Below are positions 6,538 through 14,218 of a DNA stretch of 14,218 nt, in pieces. This DNA is from Clostridiales bacterium (GTDB lineage: Bacteria; Bacillota; Clostridia; Christensenellales; Aristaeellaceae), in assembly GCA_004554085.1 (NCBI GenBank), contig SFNY01000057.1:1-14218 (forward strand), in the 5' to 3' direction. The notes under the pieces were generated by a model that saw only the letters and a list, made by a program, of their open reading frames with translations, did no database searches and was not told the DNA's origin. Position 1 is the stretch's first letter. Every line of letters begins with the position of its first letter. The position numbers and the translations under genes were made by a program.

Positions 6538-6568
6538 GATTCTATGACTATCATTATAGCATAGAATC
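6538..6568. promoter_or_regulatory. Inverted repeat enclosing the -10 of the actin-like gene
   Basis: GATTCTATG (6538-6546) and CATAGAATC (6560-6568) are perfect 9-bp arms. Inside them, CTAT (6548-6551) and ATAG (6556-6559) are also complementary, so the whole is a 13-bp dyad with a 4-nt centre and one unpaired A. The -10 box lies within it, and transcription would start inside the arm nearest the gene. That favours a protein-binding operator over a full RNA hairpin. Confidence 0.5.
6553..6561 (-). promoter_or_regulatory. Extended -10 promoter for the actin-like/metallopeptidase pair
   Basis: On the minus strand TGC immediately precedes a perfect TATAAT (6558-6553), an extended -10 element. 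The hexamer 17 nt upstream (CAGTTG) is a poor -35, which extended -10 promoters tolerate. The predicted start near 6546 gives a leader of about 23 nt carrying the GGGGAGG site. Confidence 0.6.
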
Positions 6569-6608
6569 CTCGTGCCAACTGGAACAATAATTCGACAATA
6601 TCCGCATC

Positions 6609-7757
6609 TCATGTGGCGGACGCGCGCCTATTCATCTGCCACAGCATGAACGCGACCAGCGCCCCGGCGCACACCCCCGCGCACACCAGGAAGGCTGCAT
6701 CCCGGCCGATATGCTCGGCAAGCAATCCCCCACCCAGATTGCCCAGAACCCGCGCCGCGCCGAAGGAGACCATGTTCAGCAGCATCTGTCCGCTGGTGCG
6801 CAGCTCCGGCGCGACCCTGTCCGCGACGTACTTCGCCATGGACACGCTGAGCACAATGAAGCCGCCGCCGTGGAGCAGCTGGGTCAGCAGCGCTGCGACT
6901 GCGCTCCGGACGCTCCCCAGCAGCAGCCAGCGCAGCGCCATCACCCCCGCCGCCGCGCACATGGGCTTCGCCGCGCCGAAGCGGCGGTAGATGCGGTCGC
7001 AGAGCAGCAGGTAGGGAACCTCGCTGGCGGCGGAGATCAGGTAGCTCAGGCCCAGCAGCGCGTCCGTGCCGCCGGACAGCGACTTGAAGTGGGGCGCGTA
7101 GAAGGTGTAGAAATAGCCCATGGTGCTCTGCACTGGCAGCAGAAACAGGATCAGGATCAGCAATTCCTTGTTCTGAAGCAGTTTGGCAAAGGGCACGCGG
7201 GTGCGCTGCCGTCCGGGGGAATCCGGCAAAAGATGCGCCGCCAGCGCCGCCGCGACCAGCAGCATCGACGTGCACCACACCGCGCCGCCTGCGGGAAGGG
7301 ACAGCGCGCCGTAGATCGCGCCGGAGACCGCAAAGCTCAGTCCGCCCGCGAGACGGTACGGGCCGAAGCCGCCGCCCTCCCCCAGACCCTCCAGCAGAAT
7401 CGCGTCGCCCAGCGGCAGCAGCGCGCAGAAGAAGGCGTAGAACAGCGCCGCGATCAGAATTTGCAGCGCAAAGCCCTTTCCCAGCAGCGCCGGAAGCAGC
7501 GCAAGCGCCGCCGCGACGCACAGCAGGCTCAGCAGCCGCGTGCGCTTTTGCGTCCGGTCGCCCAGCGTGCCCCACAGCGGCTGTGCCGCGATGGCCGCCA
7601 GCGCCGTGGCCGCGCTGATGCAGCCCAGCCGGTCGCTGCGAAAGCCCAGCTGGGTATAGTACAGGCTGATGTAACCCTGATAGACGGCGTTTGCGCCGTA
7701 GTAGCCGATGGGAAACAGCGCCCAGCGCCAATTGATCTTCGGAATGCTCTGTCGCAA
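6609..7757 (-). CDS. Major facilitator superfamily transporter (MFS_1-like, LacY/HcaT type)
   Basis: About 382 residues with roughly twelve hydrophobic segments, normal for MFS. The loop between helices 2 and 3 carries GDRTQKRTR at 66-74, a version of MFS motif A. PLGDAILLEGLG followed by GPYRLAGG (about 115-139) matches the D...LG...Y(G)xxRLWGS pattern of the MFS_1-like/HcaT-LacY-type proton symporters. Substrate unknown. I prefer the TTG start (7755-7757): AGGGGGTGA lies four bases upstream and matches the 16S tail well. The in-frame ATG at 7775 has no such site, and the frame is open to 7847. There is no terminator before the actin-like gene 85 nt downstream, but that gene has its own promoter. 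The adjacent HAD gene is divergent. Confidence 0.86.
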   Translation of the reverse strand: MRQSIPKINWRWALFPIGYYGANAVYQGYISLYYTQLGFRSDRLGCISAATALAAIAAQPLWGTLGDRTQKRTRLLSLLCVAAALALLPALLGKGFALQILIAALFYAFFCALLPLGDAILLEGLGEGGGFGPYRLAGGLSFAVSGAIYGALSLPAGGAVWCTSMLLVAAALAAHLLPDSPGRQRTRVPFAKLLQNKELLILILFLLPVQSTMGYFYTFYAPHFKSLSGGTDALLGLSYLISAASEVPYLLLCDRIYRRFGAAKPMCAAAGVMALRWLLLGSVRSAVAALLTQLLHGGGFIVLSVSMAKYVADRVAPELRTSGQMLLNMVSFGAARVLGNLGGGLLAEHIGRDAAFLVCAGVCAGALVAFMLWQMNRRASAT

Positions 7758-7831
7758 GGCTTCACCCCCTTCCATTTCGGCTAGTATCTGCATCCAGCGC
7801 CGGAAAAACACGCAATCCGGCCCATTTTTTC

Positions 7832-7860
7832 TTGCATGGAATGACAAAATCGTTTACAAT
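7832..7860 (+). promoter_or_regulatory. Promoter of the HAD-hprK-glucokinase-pepT-dapF run
   Basis: TTGCAT (7832-7837), a 17-nt spacer and TACAAT (7855-7860, five of six consensus bases) lie in the AT-rich gap between the divergent MFS and HAD genes. A start near 7867 leaves a leader of about 45 nt. I found no convincing promoter in the opposite direction for the MFS gene, and no CcpA-type operator. Confidence 0.5.
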
Positions 7861-7911
7861 AGAGTCGGATGGGTGTGCGAGGCAGATCGCCGCCCGGAGA
7901 GGAAGAAAGCT

Positions 7912-8721
7912 ATGATAAGAATGATCGCCACGGATCTGGACGGCACGCTGCTCGGCGCGAAGAGCGTCCTGCCGGAGGAAAATGTGCGCGCGCTTCAGCG
8001 GGCCATGGAGGCGGGCGTGAAGGTGGTGCTCGCCAGCGGACGCATGGCGGAGGCAACCATGCCCATCGCCAACGCCATCGGCGTGAACGCGCCCATGGTG
8101 CTGTTCAACGGCGCGATGGTCTACGACCCCGCATCCGGCAGCATCCTGCGCGGGCGGTGCATCCCCCGGGACACCGCCGTGGAGGTGCTGCGCACCATCG
8201 AGGCGCGGGGCTGCTATTTGCAGGCGTTCCCCGGCCTGGGTTACTACTTCGAGGAAGCAACGGAGCACACGGTGGTCTATCAGAACAAGATCAGCGTGGT
8301 GGGCACCGCCGTCGGCATGAAGCTCTCCCAGTGGCTCAAGACGGACGTGTACAAGCTGCTGTGCATCGGCACGCCGGAGGAGACCGACGCGCTCGCCCGG
8401 GAGCTTTCCGAGACCTTCCCCACGGTGAGCTTCGTCAAGTCCAGCGCGACCTTCCTGGAGATCGTCGCCAAGGGCGTGGATAAGGCGGACGGCCTGCGCG
8501 CGCTGAGCGAGATCACCGGGATCGCGCCGGAGGAGATTCTGGCCTTCGGCGACGAGCAGAATGACCTGCCCATGCTGGACTACGCCGGCACGGGCTACGC
8601 CATGGAGAACGCGCCGGACGTGGTGCGCAGGCAGGCGCAGCGCATCGCACCCGCGAACACCCAGTGCGGCCTGGCGAGCATCGTCAACCTCTATCTGAAC
8701 GAAGGAAGAATGGGAGGCTGA
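7912..8721 (+). CDS. Cof-type HAD hydrolase (sugar phosphatase family)
   Basis: A 269-residue cytosolic HAD phosphatase of the Cof/YidA type with a large cap domain. Motif I is TDLDGTL, with the nucleophile D8 and D10. Motif II is ASGR with S42, motif III lysine is K201 in VDKADG, and motif IV is GDEQND at 213-218. These complete the catalytic set, so it should dephosphorylate small phosphate esters; the substrate is not predictable. The ATG at 7912 follows GGAGAGGAAG (7896-7905). Longer in-frame starts are rejected because the encoded extension would cross the promoter and does not look like protein. Only 4 nt separate its stop from hprK. Unlike PpaX, the HAD enzyme often linked to hprK in Bacillus, this is of the longer Cof type. 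Confidence 0.93.
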   Translation: MIRMIATDLDGTLLGAKSVLPEENVRALQRAMEAGVKVVLASGRMAEATMPIANAIGVNAPMVLFNGAMVYDPASGSILRGRCIPRDTAVEVLRTIEARGCYLQAFPGLGYYFEEATEHTVVYQNKISVVGTAVGMKLSQWLKTDVYKLLCIGTPEETDALARELSETFPTVSFVKSSATFLEIVAKGVDKADGLRALSEITGIAPEEILAFGDEQNDLPMLDYAGTGYAMENAPDVVRRQAQRIAPANTQCGLASIVNLYLNEGRMGG

Positions 8722-8725
8722 GGAC

Positions 8726-9676
8726 ATGATCCGCGAAAAGGACTTTGTCGAGGCGCTGGGCCTGACCCGCGTGTATGACACCAAGCAGAAGTACCTGCCC
8801 ATCGAAGTGAGCAACACCAACCGTCCCGGTTTGCAGCTGGCGGACTACTGGGACTTCTTTGGTTTTGAGCGCCCGCAGCTGCTGGGTCTGGTGGAGATGA
8901 CCTACCTCTCCAGCCTGGACGAGAGCACCCGGCGCGCGCGCCTGACCAAGCTGTTCAACTACAAGCTGCCCTGCATCATCATCTGCCGCGGCATTCCCTG
9001 CTTTGACGAGATGCTGATCCTCGCGGCGGCGCAGAAAATTCCGATCTACTCCACGCCCAAGGAGACCACGAAGTTCGAGCTGGAGATGATCCGCTATCTG
9101 AACAACGTGCTGGCCCCCCACGAGACCCGCCACGGCGTGCTGGTCAACGTGTTCGGTACGGGCATGCTCATCACCGGCAACAGCGGCGTGGGCAAGAGCG
9201 AGGCCGCGCTGGAGCTGGTCAAGCGCGGTCACCAGCTGGTGGCCGACGACGTGGTGAAGATTCGTCGCATCAACGACAACCGCCTGGAGGGCGAATCCCC
9301 GGAGCGCGTGCGCCACTTCATGGAGATTCGCGGCGTGGGCATCATCAATGTGGCCAACATCTACGGTGCGGGCGCGGTGCAGCGCAGAAAGACCATCGAC
9401 ATGCAGGTGCACCTGGAGATGTGGCAGGACGGCAAGGAGTATGACCGTCTGGGGCTCACGGAAAACTACACCGAGATTCTCGGCGTGAAGATCCCCTCGC
9501 TGCTGCTGCCGATCCACCCGGGCCGCAACCTGGCCGTTGTGCTGGAGGTTGCCGCCCGCAACCTCCGCCAGAAGCAAATGGGTTACAATGCCGCCATCGA
9601 GCTGGCCAAGCGCAGCGCGGAGATCGCGCAGCGGGATATGGCCGAGGATGACGACTTCAACGAGGAAAATGAATAA
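8726..9676 (+). CDS. hprK: HPr kinase/phosphorylase
   Basis: A 316-residue bifunctional enzyme that phosphorylates and dephosphorylates Ser46 of HPr (and Crh). It reads out glycolytic flux for CcpA-dependent catabolite control in Bacillota. The N-terminal domain spans about 1-130. The catalytic domain shows HGV with H136, Walker A GNSGVGKS at 151-158, ADDVV at 173-177 and the family signature MEIRGVGIINV at 199-209. The C-terminal loop reads PIHPGRNLA (262-270), where many homologues have PVRPGRNLA, so one basic position is His here. Length and motifs are complete. GGGAGG lies upstream within the end of the HAD gene. Neighbouring a glucokinase fits its role in sugar sensing. Confidence 0.97.
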   Translation: MIREKDFVEALGLTRVYDTKQKYLPIEVSNTNRPGLQLADYWDFFGFERPQLLGLVEMTYLSSLDESTRRARLTKLFNYKLPCIIICRGIPCFDEMLILAAAQKIPIYSTPKETTKFELEMIRYLNNVLAPHETRHGVLVNVFGTGMLITGNSGVGKSEAALELVKRGHQLVADDVVKIRRINDNRLEGESPERVRHFMEIRGVGIINVANIYGAGAVQRRKTIDMQVHLEMWQDGKEYDRLGLTENYTEILGVKIPSLLLPIHPGRNLAVVLEVAARNLRQKQMGYNAAIELAKRSAEIAQRDMAEDDDFNEENE

Positions 9677-9691
9677 AACGGAGGCATTTCT

Positions 9692-10645
9692 ATGCTGAAC
9701 ATCGGTATCGACCTCGGCGGCACCGGCATCAAGGCCGGTCTCGTCGATGAAAAGGGCAGCATTCTCTACAAGCTCAGCTGCCCCACCCTGGTAGAGCGCG
9801 GCCACGAGGCCGTGATTCACGACATGGCGCAGCTCTCCCTGCGCGTGGTCGCGGAGAGCGGCCACGATCTCTCGGAGGTCTCCTCCATCGGCATCGGCAT
9901 CCCAGGCATCATGGATCAGGCGACGGGCGTGGTTCCCTTCTGCACCAACCTGGCCTGGCACAACGTGCCGCTGGTGAAGCTGATACAGCAGGAGATCGAC
10001 AAGCCCGTATTCGTCAACAACGACGCGACCGTCGCGGGTCTGGCCGAGTCCGTGGCCGGCGTGAGCGCGGGCACACGCAGCAGCGTGTTCGTCACGCTGG
10101 GCACCGGCGTGGGCGGCGGCGTGATCCTCGACGGCAAGGTGTTCATGGGTGAGCACGGCGTGGCCACCGAGATCGGCCACATGATCACCGTGGCCGGGGG
10201 CGAAATGTGCACCTGCGGCAACCGCGGCTGCTGGGAGCGCTACGCCAGCGCCACCGCGATCATCCGCGAGGGCCGCCGCTTCTGCGAGGCCCACCCGGAT
10301 TGCCCGCTGGCCCGCGAGGTGGGCGGCGACCTTACCAAAATCGAGGCCCGCACCGTGATCGATCTGGCCAAGGCCGGCGATCCCGACTGCGCCCAACTCT
10401 TCGACAACTACTGCTACCACCTCACCGTGGGCATCGTCAACCTCATCAACCTGTACGACCCGGAGATCATCGCCCTGGGCGGCGGCGTGTCCAAGACCGG
10501 CCAGTTCCTGCTGGACAAGGTCAACGCCCTGCTGCCGGAGATGCTCTTCTACAAGGAGATGCCCCACGCCCGCATCGAGCTCGCCCGCCTGAGCAACGAC
10601 GCCGGAATCATCGGCGCGGCCATGCTGGGCGCACAGGAGGGCTGA
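9692..10645 (+). CDS. ROK-family glucokinase
   Basis: A 317-residue cytosolic sugar kinase, expected to phosphorylate glucose with ATP. The N-terminal ATP phosphate loop is GIDLGGTGIKAG at 5-16. The catalytic aspartate is D111 in NND (109-111). The ROK signature contains EIGH (160-163), and the zinc cluster is CTCGNRGCWE at 173-182 (C173, C175, C180; H163 is the usual fourth ligand). There is no N-terminal helix-turn-helix, so it is a kinase rather than a ROK repressor such as NagC or XylR. GGAGG precedes the ATG; the gene starts 15 nt after hprK. Glucokinase is the commonest activity for this form, but other hexoses or N-acetylhexosamines remain possible, so I give no symbol. Confidence 0.93.
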   Translation: MLNIGIDLGGTGIKAGLVDEKGSILYKLSCPTLVERGHEAVIHDMAQLSLRVVAESGHDLSEVSSIGIGIPGIMDQATGVVPFCTNLAWHNVPLVKLIQQEIDKPVFVNNDATVAGLAESVAGVSAGTRSSVFVTLGTGVGGGVILDGKVFMGEHGVATEIGHMITVAGGEMCTCGNRGCWERYASATAIIREGRRFCEAHPDCPLAREVGGDLTKIEARTVIDLAKAGDPDCAQLFDNYCYHLTVGIVNLINLYDPEIIALGGGVSKTGQFLLDKVNALLPEMLFYKEMPHARIELARLSNDAGIIGAAMLGAQEG

Positions 10646-10648
10646 ATC

Positions 10649-11854
10649 ATGCGCGCATATGAACGACTGCTGAACTATGTTCAGTTCAACACCGCTTCCC
10701 ACGAGGAGAGTCAGACCTGCCCCAGCACCCCCGGCCAGCTGGAGCTGGGTCGTTCTCTGGTGGAGGAGATGCGCCTGATGGGCGTGTCCAATGCACGCAT
10801 GGACGCAAACGGCTACGTCTACGGCGAGATTCCGGCCACAGCGGAGGGCTTCCCCACCATCGGCCTGATCGCCCACATGGACACCGTGGACTGCGTGCCC
10901 GCGCTGCCGATGCACGCGCGCATCGTGGAGAACTACGACGGCGGCGCGGTACAGCTGGAGGGCGGCGACGTGCTGGACCCCGCCGACTATCCCGAATTAA
11001 AGCATCGCGCGGGCAAGGATCTGATCGTCACCGACGGACGCACGCTGCTGGGTGCGGACGACAAGGCCGGTGTGGCGGAGATCATGACCGCCTGCGAGCA
11101 GCTCCTTTCCCAGAACCTGCCCCACGGCGAGGTGCGCATCGCCTTCACCCCGGACGAGGAAATCGGCCGGGGCGCGGATCGCTTCGACGTAGCCGGCTTC
11201 GGCGCGGACTTCGCCTACACGGTGGACGGCGACGAGCTGGGCGGCATCGAGTACGAAAACTTCAACGCGGCCTCGGCGCAGCTGAGCTTCCACGGGCGCA
11301 GCGTGCACCCCGGCAGCGCCAAGAACAAGCTGGTCAACGCCGCGCTGCTGGCGATGGAGTTCGACTCCCTGCTGCCGCCTCAGGAGCGTCCGGAGCACAC
11401 CGAGGGCTACGAGGGCTTTTACCACCTCTGCGGCGTGAAGGGCGAGACCGAGCTGGCCGAGTCCTGCTACATCATTCGCGACCACGACCGCGCACGCTTC
11501 GAGGCGCGCAAGAAAACCGTCGAGCGCATCGCCGCCTACATGAACGAGAAGTACGGCGCGGGCGCGGTGGAGTGCAGCGTGCAGGATTCCTACTACAATA
11601 TGCGCGAGGTGATCGAGCCTCGCATGGACATCATCCGCCGGGCCGAGGCCGCCTACCGCGCCGTTGGCGTGGAGCCCTTCGAGAAGCCCATTCGCGGCGG
11701 CACCGACGGCTCCAAGCTGTCCTTCATGGGCCTGCCCTGCCCGAATCTGGCCACCGGCGGTATGAACTACCACGGCCGCTTTGAGTGCATCGCCGTGCAG
11801 GACATGGACAAGATGGCCGAGATGCTGGTAGCGCTGCTCACCCTGCGCGCCTGA
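10649..11854 (+). CDS. pepT: Peptidase T (tripeptide aminopeptidase)
   Basis: A 401-residue M20B zinc aminopeptidase that removes the N-terminal residue from tripeptides in the cytosol. Metal and catalytic positions are visible: HMDTV with H76 and D78; GADDKAG with D137; PDEEIG with E170 and E171; VDGDE with D193; HPG with H220 in the lid/dimer domain; and NYHGRFE with H375. The length is typical of PepT and complete. GGAGGGC at the end of the glucokinase gene serves as Shine-Dalgarno, and only 3 nt separate the two genes, so co-translation is likely. It would release amino acids from imported peptides and fits a nutrient-related operon. Confidence 0.95.
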   Translation: MRAYERLLNYVQFNTASHEESQTCPSTPGQLELGRSLVEEMRLMGVSNARMDANGYVYGEIPATAEGFPTIGLIAHMDTVDCVPALPMHARIVENYDGGAVQLEGGDVLDPADYPELKHRAGKDLIVTDGRTLLGADDKAGVAEIMTACEQLLSQNLPHGEVRIAFTPDEEIGRGADRFDVAGFGADFAYTVDGDELGGIEYENFNAASAQLSFHGRSVHPGSAKNKLVNAALLAMEFDSLLPPQERPEHTEGYEGFYHLCGVKGETELAESCYIIRDHDRARFEARKKTVERIAAYMNEKYGAGAVECSVQDSYYNMREVIEPRMDIIRRAEAAYRAVGVEPFEKPIRGGTDGSKLSFMGLPCPNLATGGMNYHGRFECIAVQDMDKMAEMLVALLTLRA

Positions 11855-11876
11855 TTTGCGTGTAAAGGAGAATTCC

Positions 11877-12695
11877 ATGCGCTTTGTCAAGATGCATGGC
11901 ATCGGCAACGACTTCATCGTCGTCGACGCCATTCACAACGAAATTCCCGACCCCGCCACCCTTGCGCGGCGACTGTGCGCGCGGCGCTTCGGCGTCGGTG
12001 CGGATGGCCTGATCCTGATGTGCCCCAGCGAGCGCGGCGACGCGATGATGCGCATCTTCAACAGCGACGGCAGCGAGCCGGAGATGTGCGGAAACGGCGT
12101 GCGCTGCGCGGCGAAGTTCCTCTACGACAGCGGACTGTGCCGCAAGGCGGAGCTGGATGTGGATACGCTGGCGGGGATCAAGCACATTTCTCTGGACATT
12201 CAGGACGGCCGCGCGGTGGCCGCCACGGTGGACATGGGCTGCCCGGACTTCGCCCCGGAGCGCATCCCCGTGGCTGCGGACAGCAACCTCGTGCGCGTGA
12301 ATCTGGATGGACGCGAGGTTTCCTTCCTCTGCGTCTCCATGGGCAACCCCCACGCTGTGACCTTCGAGCTCTATCCCGATGACGCGGACTTCCCCGCCCT
12401 CGGCGCGTTCATGGAAAGCCATCCGCTGTTCCCGGCGAAGGCGAACATCGAATTCTGCCGCGCGGACAGCCCCACCCACGCAAGCGTGAAGGTGTGGGAG
12501 CGGGGCTGCGGCGCGACGCTGGCCTGCGGCACCGGCTCCTGCGCGGTGCTGGCCGCGGGCACAAGCCTGGGCCTGCTGAAGCGCAGCGCGGAGATTCAGC
12601 TTCCCGGCGGCGTGCTGCGCGACGAGTGGGCCGAGGACAACCACATCTACATGACCGGCCCTGCCGAGACCGTCTATATCGGCGAATTTGAATAA
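11877..12695 (+). CDS. dapF: Diaminopimelate epimerase
   Basis: A 272-residue cofactor-independent epimerase converting LL- to meso-diaminopimelate, the precursor of lysine and of the cell-wall crosslink. The two catalytic cysteines are present: C71 in EMCGNGVRC and C217 in TLACGTGSCA. The N-terminal FVKMHGIGNDF and SMGNPHA at 154-160 are also family typical. The ATG at 11877 is chosen because AAAGGAG (11864-11870) lies 6 nt before it; an in-frame TTG at 11856 would be too close to the previous stop and has no binding site. It is the last gene of the five-gene run, 22 nt after pepT, and a terminator follows. Its presence implies a meso-diaminopimelate-based pathway in this organism. Confidence 0.97.
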   Translation: MRFVKMHGIGNDFIVVDAIHNEIPDPATLARRLCARRFGVGADGLILMCPSERGDAMMRIFNSDGSEPEMCGNGVRCAAKFLYDSGLCRKAELDVDTLAGIKHISLDIQDGRAVAATVDMGCPDFAPERIPVAADSNLVRVNLDGREVSFLCVSMGNPHAVTFELYPDDADFPALGAFMESHPLFPAKANIEFCRADSPTHASVKVWERGCGATLACGTGSCAVLAAGTSLGLLKRSAEIQLPGGVLRDEWAEDNHIYMTGPAETVYIGEFE

Positions 12696-12708
12696 GTATT
12701 TCCATCAA

Positions 12709-12743
12709 AAACGGAGCCGTCCCCTTTCGGGATGACTCCGTTT
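12709..12743. terminator. Bidirectional intrinsic terminator between dapF and pyrG
   Basis: AAACGGAG pairs with CTCCGTTT (8 bp); after one C-A mismatch, CGTCCC pairs with GGGATG (one G-U) around a CTTTC loop. On the plus strand the stem ends in GTTTCTC after dapF. On the minus strand it ends in a TTTTT run after pyrG. Because A-rich and T-rich sides flank the stem, it can serve both convergent genes. Confidence 0.85.
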
Positions 12744-12762
12744 CTCATATTCAGGCAGGCAT

Positions 12763-14218
12763 TCAGCTCTCCTTGCGCGCAATCGCTGCGCCCACCAGAC
12801 CCGAGAACAGCGGATGCGGGCGGTTCGGGCGGCTCTTGAACTCGGGATGGAACTGGCAGGCCACGAACCAGGGGTGATCCTTGAGCTCGATCATCTCCAC
12901 CAGGTCGCGCTCCTCGTTGCGGCCGGAGGCGATCATGCCCGCCGCCTCCATCTGCGCGAGGTACTTGTTGTTGAACTCGAAGCGGTGGCGGTGGCGTTCC
13001 TCCACGGCCTCCGCGCCGTAGATCGCGCGGGCCTTCGTGCCCTCCTTCAGCGCGCAGCGGTAGTGGCCCAGGCGCATGGTGCCGCCGGTCTGCACCAGAC
13101 CCTTCTGGTCGGCCATGATGTCGATCACCGGGTCGGGGGTCTCGGGGTCAAACTCGGTGGAGGAGGCCTGCTCCAGTCCACAGGCGTGGCGCATGAATTC
13201 GATCACCGCGATCTGCAGGCCCAGACAGATGCCCAGGTAGGGCATGTCGTGCTCGCGGGCGTACTGCGCTGCCAGCAGCTTGCCCTCGATTCCTCGACTG
13301 CCGAAGCCACCGGGCACCAGGATGCCCTGCACGTCGGAGAAGATCGCGTCGAGGTCCGCGCCCTCTTGGCTCAGCTCGTCGGCCTGCACCCACTTGATGC
13401 GCACCCGGGCGTTGTGGGCGATGCCGCCGTGCTGCAGGGCCTCCACCACGGAGAGGTATGCGTCGTGCAGCTCGATGTACTTGCCCACCAGCGCGATGGT
13501 GACCTCCTTCTCCGGCTCCTGGAAGCGCTTCACCAGCAGCTCCCAGTCGGCCAGGTCGGGCTTGCGGATCTCCATGTGCAGCGCCTCGCACACCTTGTCG
13601 GCGAAGCTCTCCCTCTCCAGCATCAGCGGCACCTGGTACAGCGACTCCGCGTCCAGGTTCTGGATGATGTACTTCGCGGGTACGTTGCAGAACTGGGCCA
13701 GCTTCTGCCGCATCTCCATGGGCACGGGGTAGTCGCTGCGGCACACCAGCATGTTCGGCTGGATGCCCTGGGACTGGAGCTGCTTGACGGAGTGCTGGGT
13801 GGGCTTGGTCTTGAGCTCCTGAGAGGACTTCAGGTAGGGAATCAGCGTGACGTGGATGAACAGCACGTCCTCCCGCGGCACCTCCCACTGGAACTGGCGC
13901 AGCGCCTCGATGAAGGACTGGCCCTCGATGTCGCCGATGGTGCCGCCGATCTCAGTGATGACCACGTCCTTGTCCTTGGCAATGCTGTAGAGCTTGCTCT
14001 TGATCTCGTTGGTGACGTGGGGGATGATCTGCACCGTGCCGCCATTGTACGCGCCGCCGCGCTCCTTGTTCAGCACGGACCAGAAGATCTGCCCGGAGGT
14101 GACGGAGGAATCCCGGGTGAGGTTTTCGTCGATGAAGCGCTCGTAGTGGCCCAGATCCAGGTCGGTCTCCATGCCGTCCTCGGTGACGAACACCTCGCCG
14201 TGCTGGTAGGGGTTCATG
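12763..14218 (-). CDS. pyrG: CTP synthase (N-terminus outside window)
   Basis: The visible 484 residues cover all but roughly the first 50 residues of CTP synthase, which makes CTP from UTP, ATP and glutamine. The frame continues through the right edge: the ATG at 14215-14217 is an internal Met of the DPGTM(S/N)PYQHGE motif, not the start. The amidoligase half shows PYQHGEVFVTEDG, DLDLGHYERF and GGTIGDIEGQSF. The glutaminase half is a class I amidotransferase with nucleophile Cys331 of the fragment in LGICLGLQ and FHPEF with H457 and E459. The P-loop and the start lie outside. It converges on dapF across a shared terminator and belongs to a different transcript. Confidence 0.97.
   Translation of the reverse strand, partial: MNPYQHGEVFVTEDGMETDLDLGHYERFIDENLTRDSSVTSGQIFWSVLNKERGGAYNGGTVQIIPHVTNEIKSKLYSIAKDKDVVITEIGGTIGDIEGQSFIEALRQFQWEVPREDVLFIHVTLIPYLKSSQELKTKPTQHSVKQLQSQGIQPNMLVCRSDYPVPMEMRQKLAQFCNVPAKYIIQNLDAESLYQVPLMLERESFADKVCEALHMEIRKPDLADWELLVKRFQEPEKEVTIALVGKYIELHDAYLSVVEALQHGGIAHNARVRIKWVQADELSQEGADLDAIFSDVQGILVPGGFGSRGIEGKLLAAQYAREHDMPYLGICLGLQIAVIEFMRHACGLEQASSTEFDPETPDPVIDIMADQKGLVQTGGTMRLGHYRCALKEGTKARAIYGAEAVEERHRHRFEFNNKYLAQMEAAGMIASGRNEERDLVEMIELKDHPWFVACQFHPEFKSRPNRPHPLFSGLVGAAIARKES

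Noticed and set aside
5309..6547. A 412-codon plus-strand open frame over the actin-like gene
   Set aside because: It is antisense to the MreB-like and YgjP-like genes, both supported by family motifs and an ATGA overlap; its composition is shadow-like.
7758..7831. Minus-strand promoter for the MFS gene
   Set aside because: Only poor -10-like strings such as GATACT were seen, with no -35 at proper spacing, so no feature is claimed.
7708..7911. N-terminal extension of the HAD protein
   Set aside because: The family starts a few residues before the DLDGTL motif, a good Shine-Dalgarno site precedes 7912, and the extension would cover the promoter and the start of the divergent MFS gene.
9904..10224. 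Zinc-cysteine region of the ROK protein considered as a ROK-type repressor
   Set aside because: There is no N-terminal DNA-binding helix-turn-helix; the protein begins directly with the ATP-binding loop, so a kinase is the better reading.
8684..10915. A 743-codon open frame on the minus strand
   Set aside because: It lies entirely antisense to the HAD/hprK/ROK/pepT genes, which have full family motifs. Its composition (Ala, His, Val, Gln, Leu, Arg) is the usual shadow of GC-rich coding DNA.

Overview
The window looks like a chromosomal segment of a GC-rich member of the Bacillota, most likely a clostridial gut-type anaerobe. The order is a guess. The evidence is HPr kinase/phosphorylase (HprK), GGAGG-type Shine-Dalgarno sites before most genes, sigma-A-like promoters in short AT-rich gaps, and a ROK sugar kinase with a zinc cysteine cluster. 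No mobile element, CRISPR array, tRNA or rRNA was seen. Both ends of the window cut a gene.

Layout: (1) 1-1865, minus strand: C-terminally cut large protein with an N-terminal globular domain, a Lys/Pro/Glu/Ala repeat linker, a coiled coil and a degenerate McrB-like AAA+ core. (2) 1866-2198: AT-rich divergent promoter region with promoters on both strands and two dyads. (3) 2199-4743, plus strand: Gfo/Idh/MocA oxidoreductase, secreted ComEC-like metallo-beta-lactamase-fold protein, small Tic20/DUF4870-like membrane protein, and a 49-residue basic protein. A terminator usable on both strands follows. (4) 6523-4788, minus strand: divergent MreB-like actin homologue, overlapping by 4 nt a YgjP-type HExxH metallopeptidase. 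A promoter with an extended -10 inside a dyad precedes the pair. (5) 7757-6609, minus strand: MFS transporter. (6) 7912-12695, plus strand: tight five-gene run of Cof-type HAD phosphatase, hprK, ROK glucokinase, pepT and dapF. (7) 14218-12763, minus strand: CTP synthase lacking its N-terminus, convergent with dapF across a terminator usable on both strands.

The best understood part is the hprK run. It puts the carbon-catabolite-control sensor kinase beside a probable glucose kinase and a sugar-phosphatase-type HAD protein, followed by peptide and diaminopimelate metabolism genes. The parts least explained by known families are the degenerate AAA+ protein at the left edge, the actin homologue with altered nucleotide-site residues coupled to a metallopeptidase, and the 49-residue basic protein. 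I saw no clear defence or mobile system. All identifications rest on reading motifs by eye; no database search was run.
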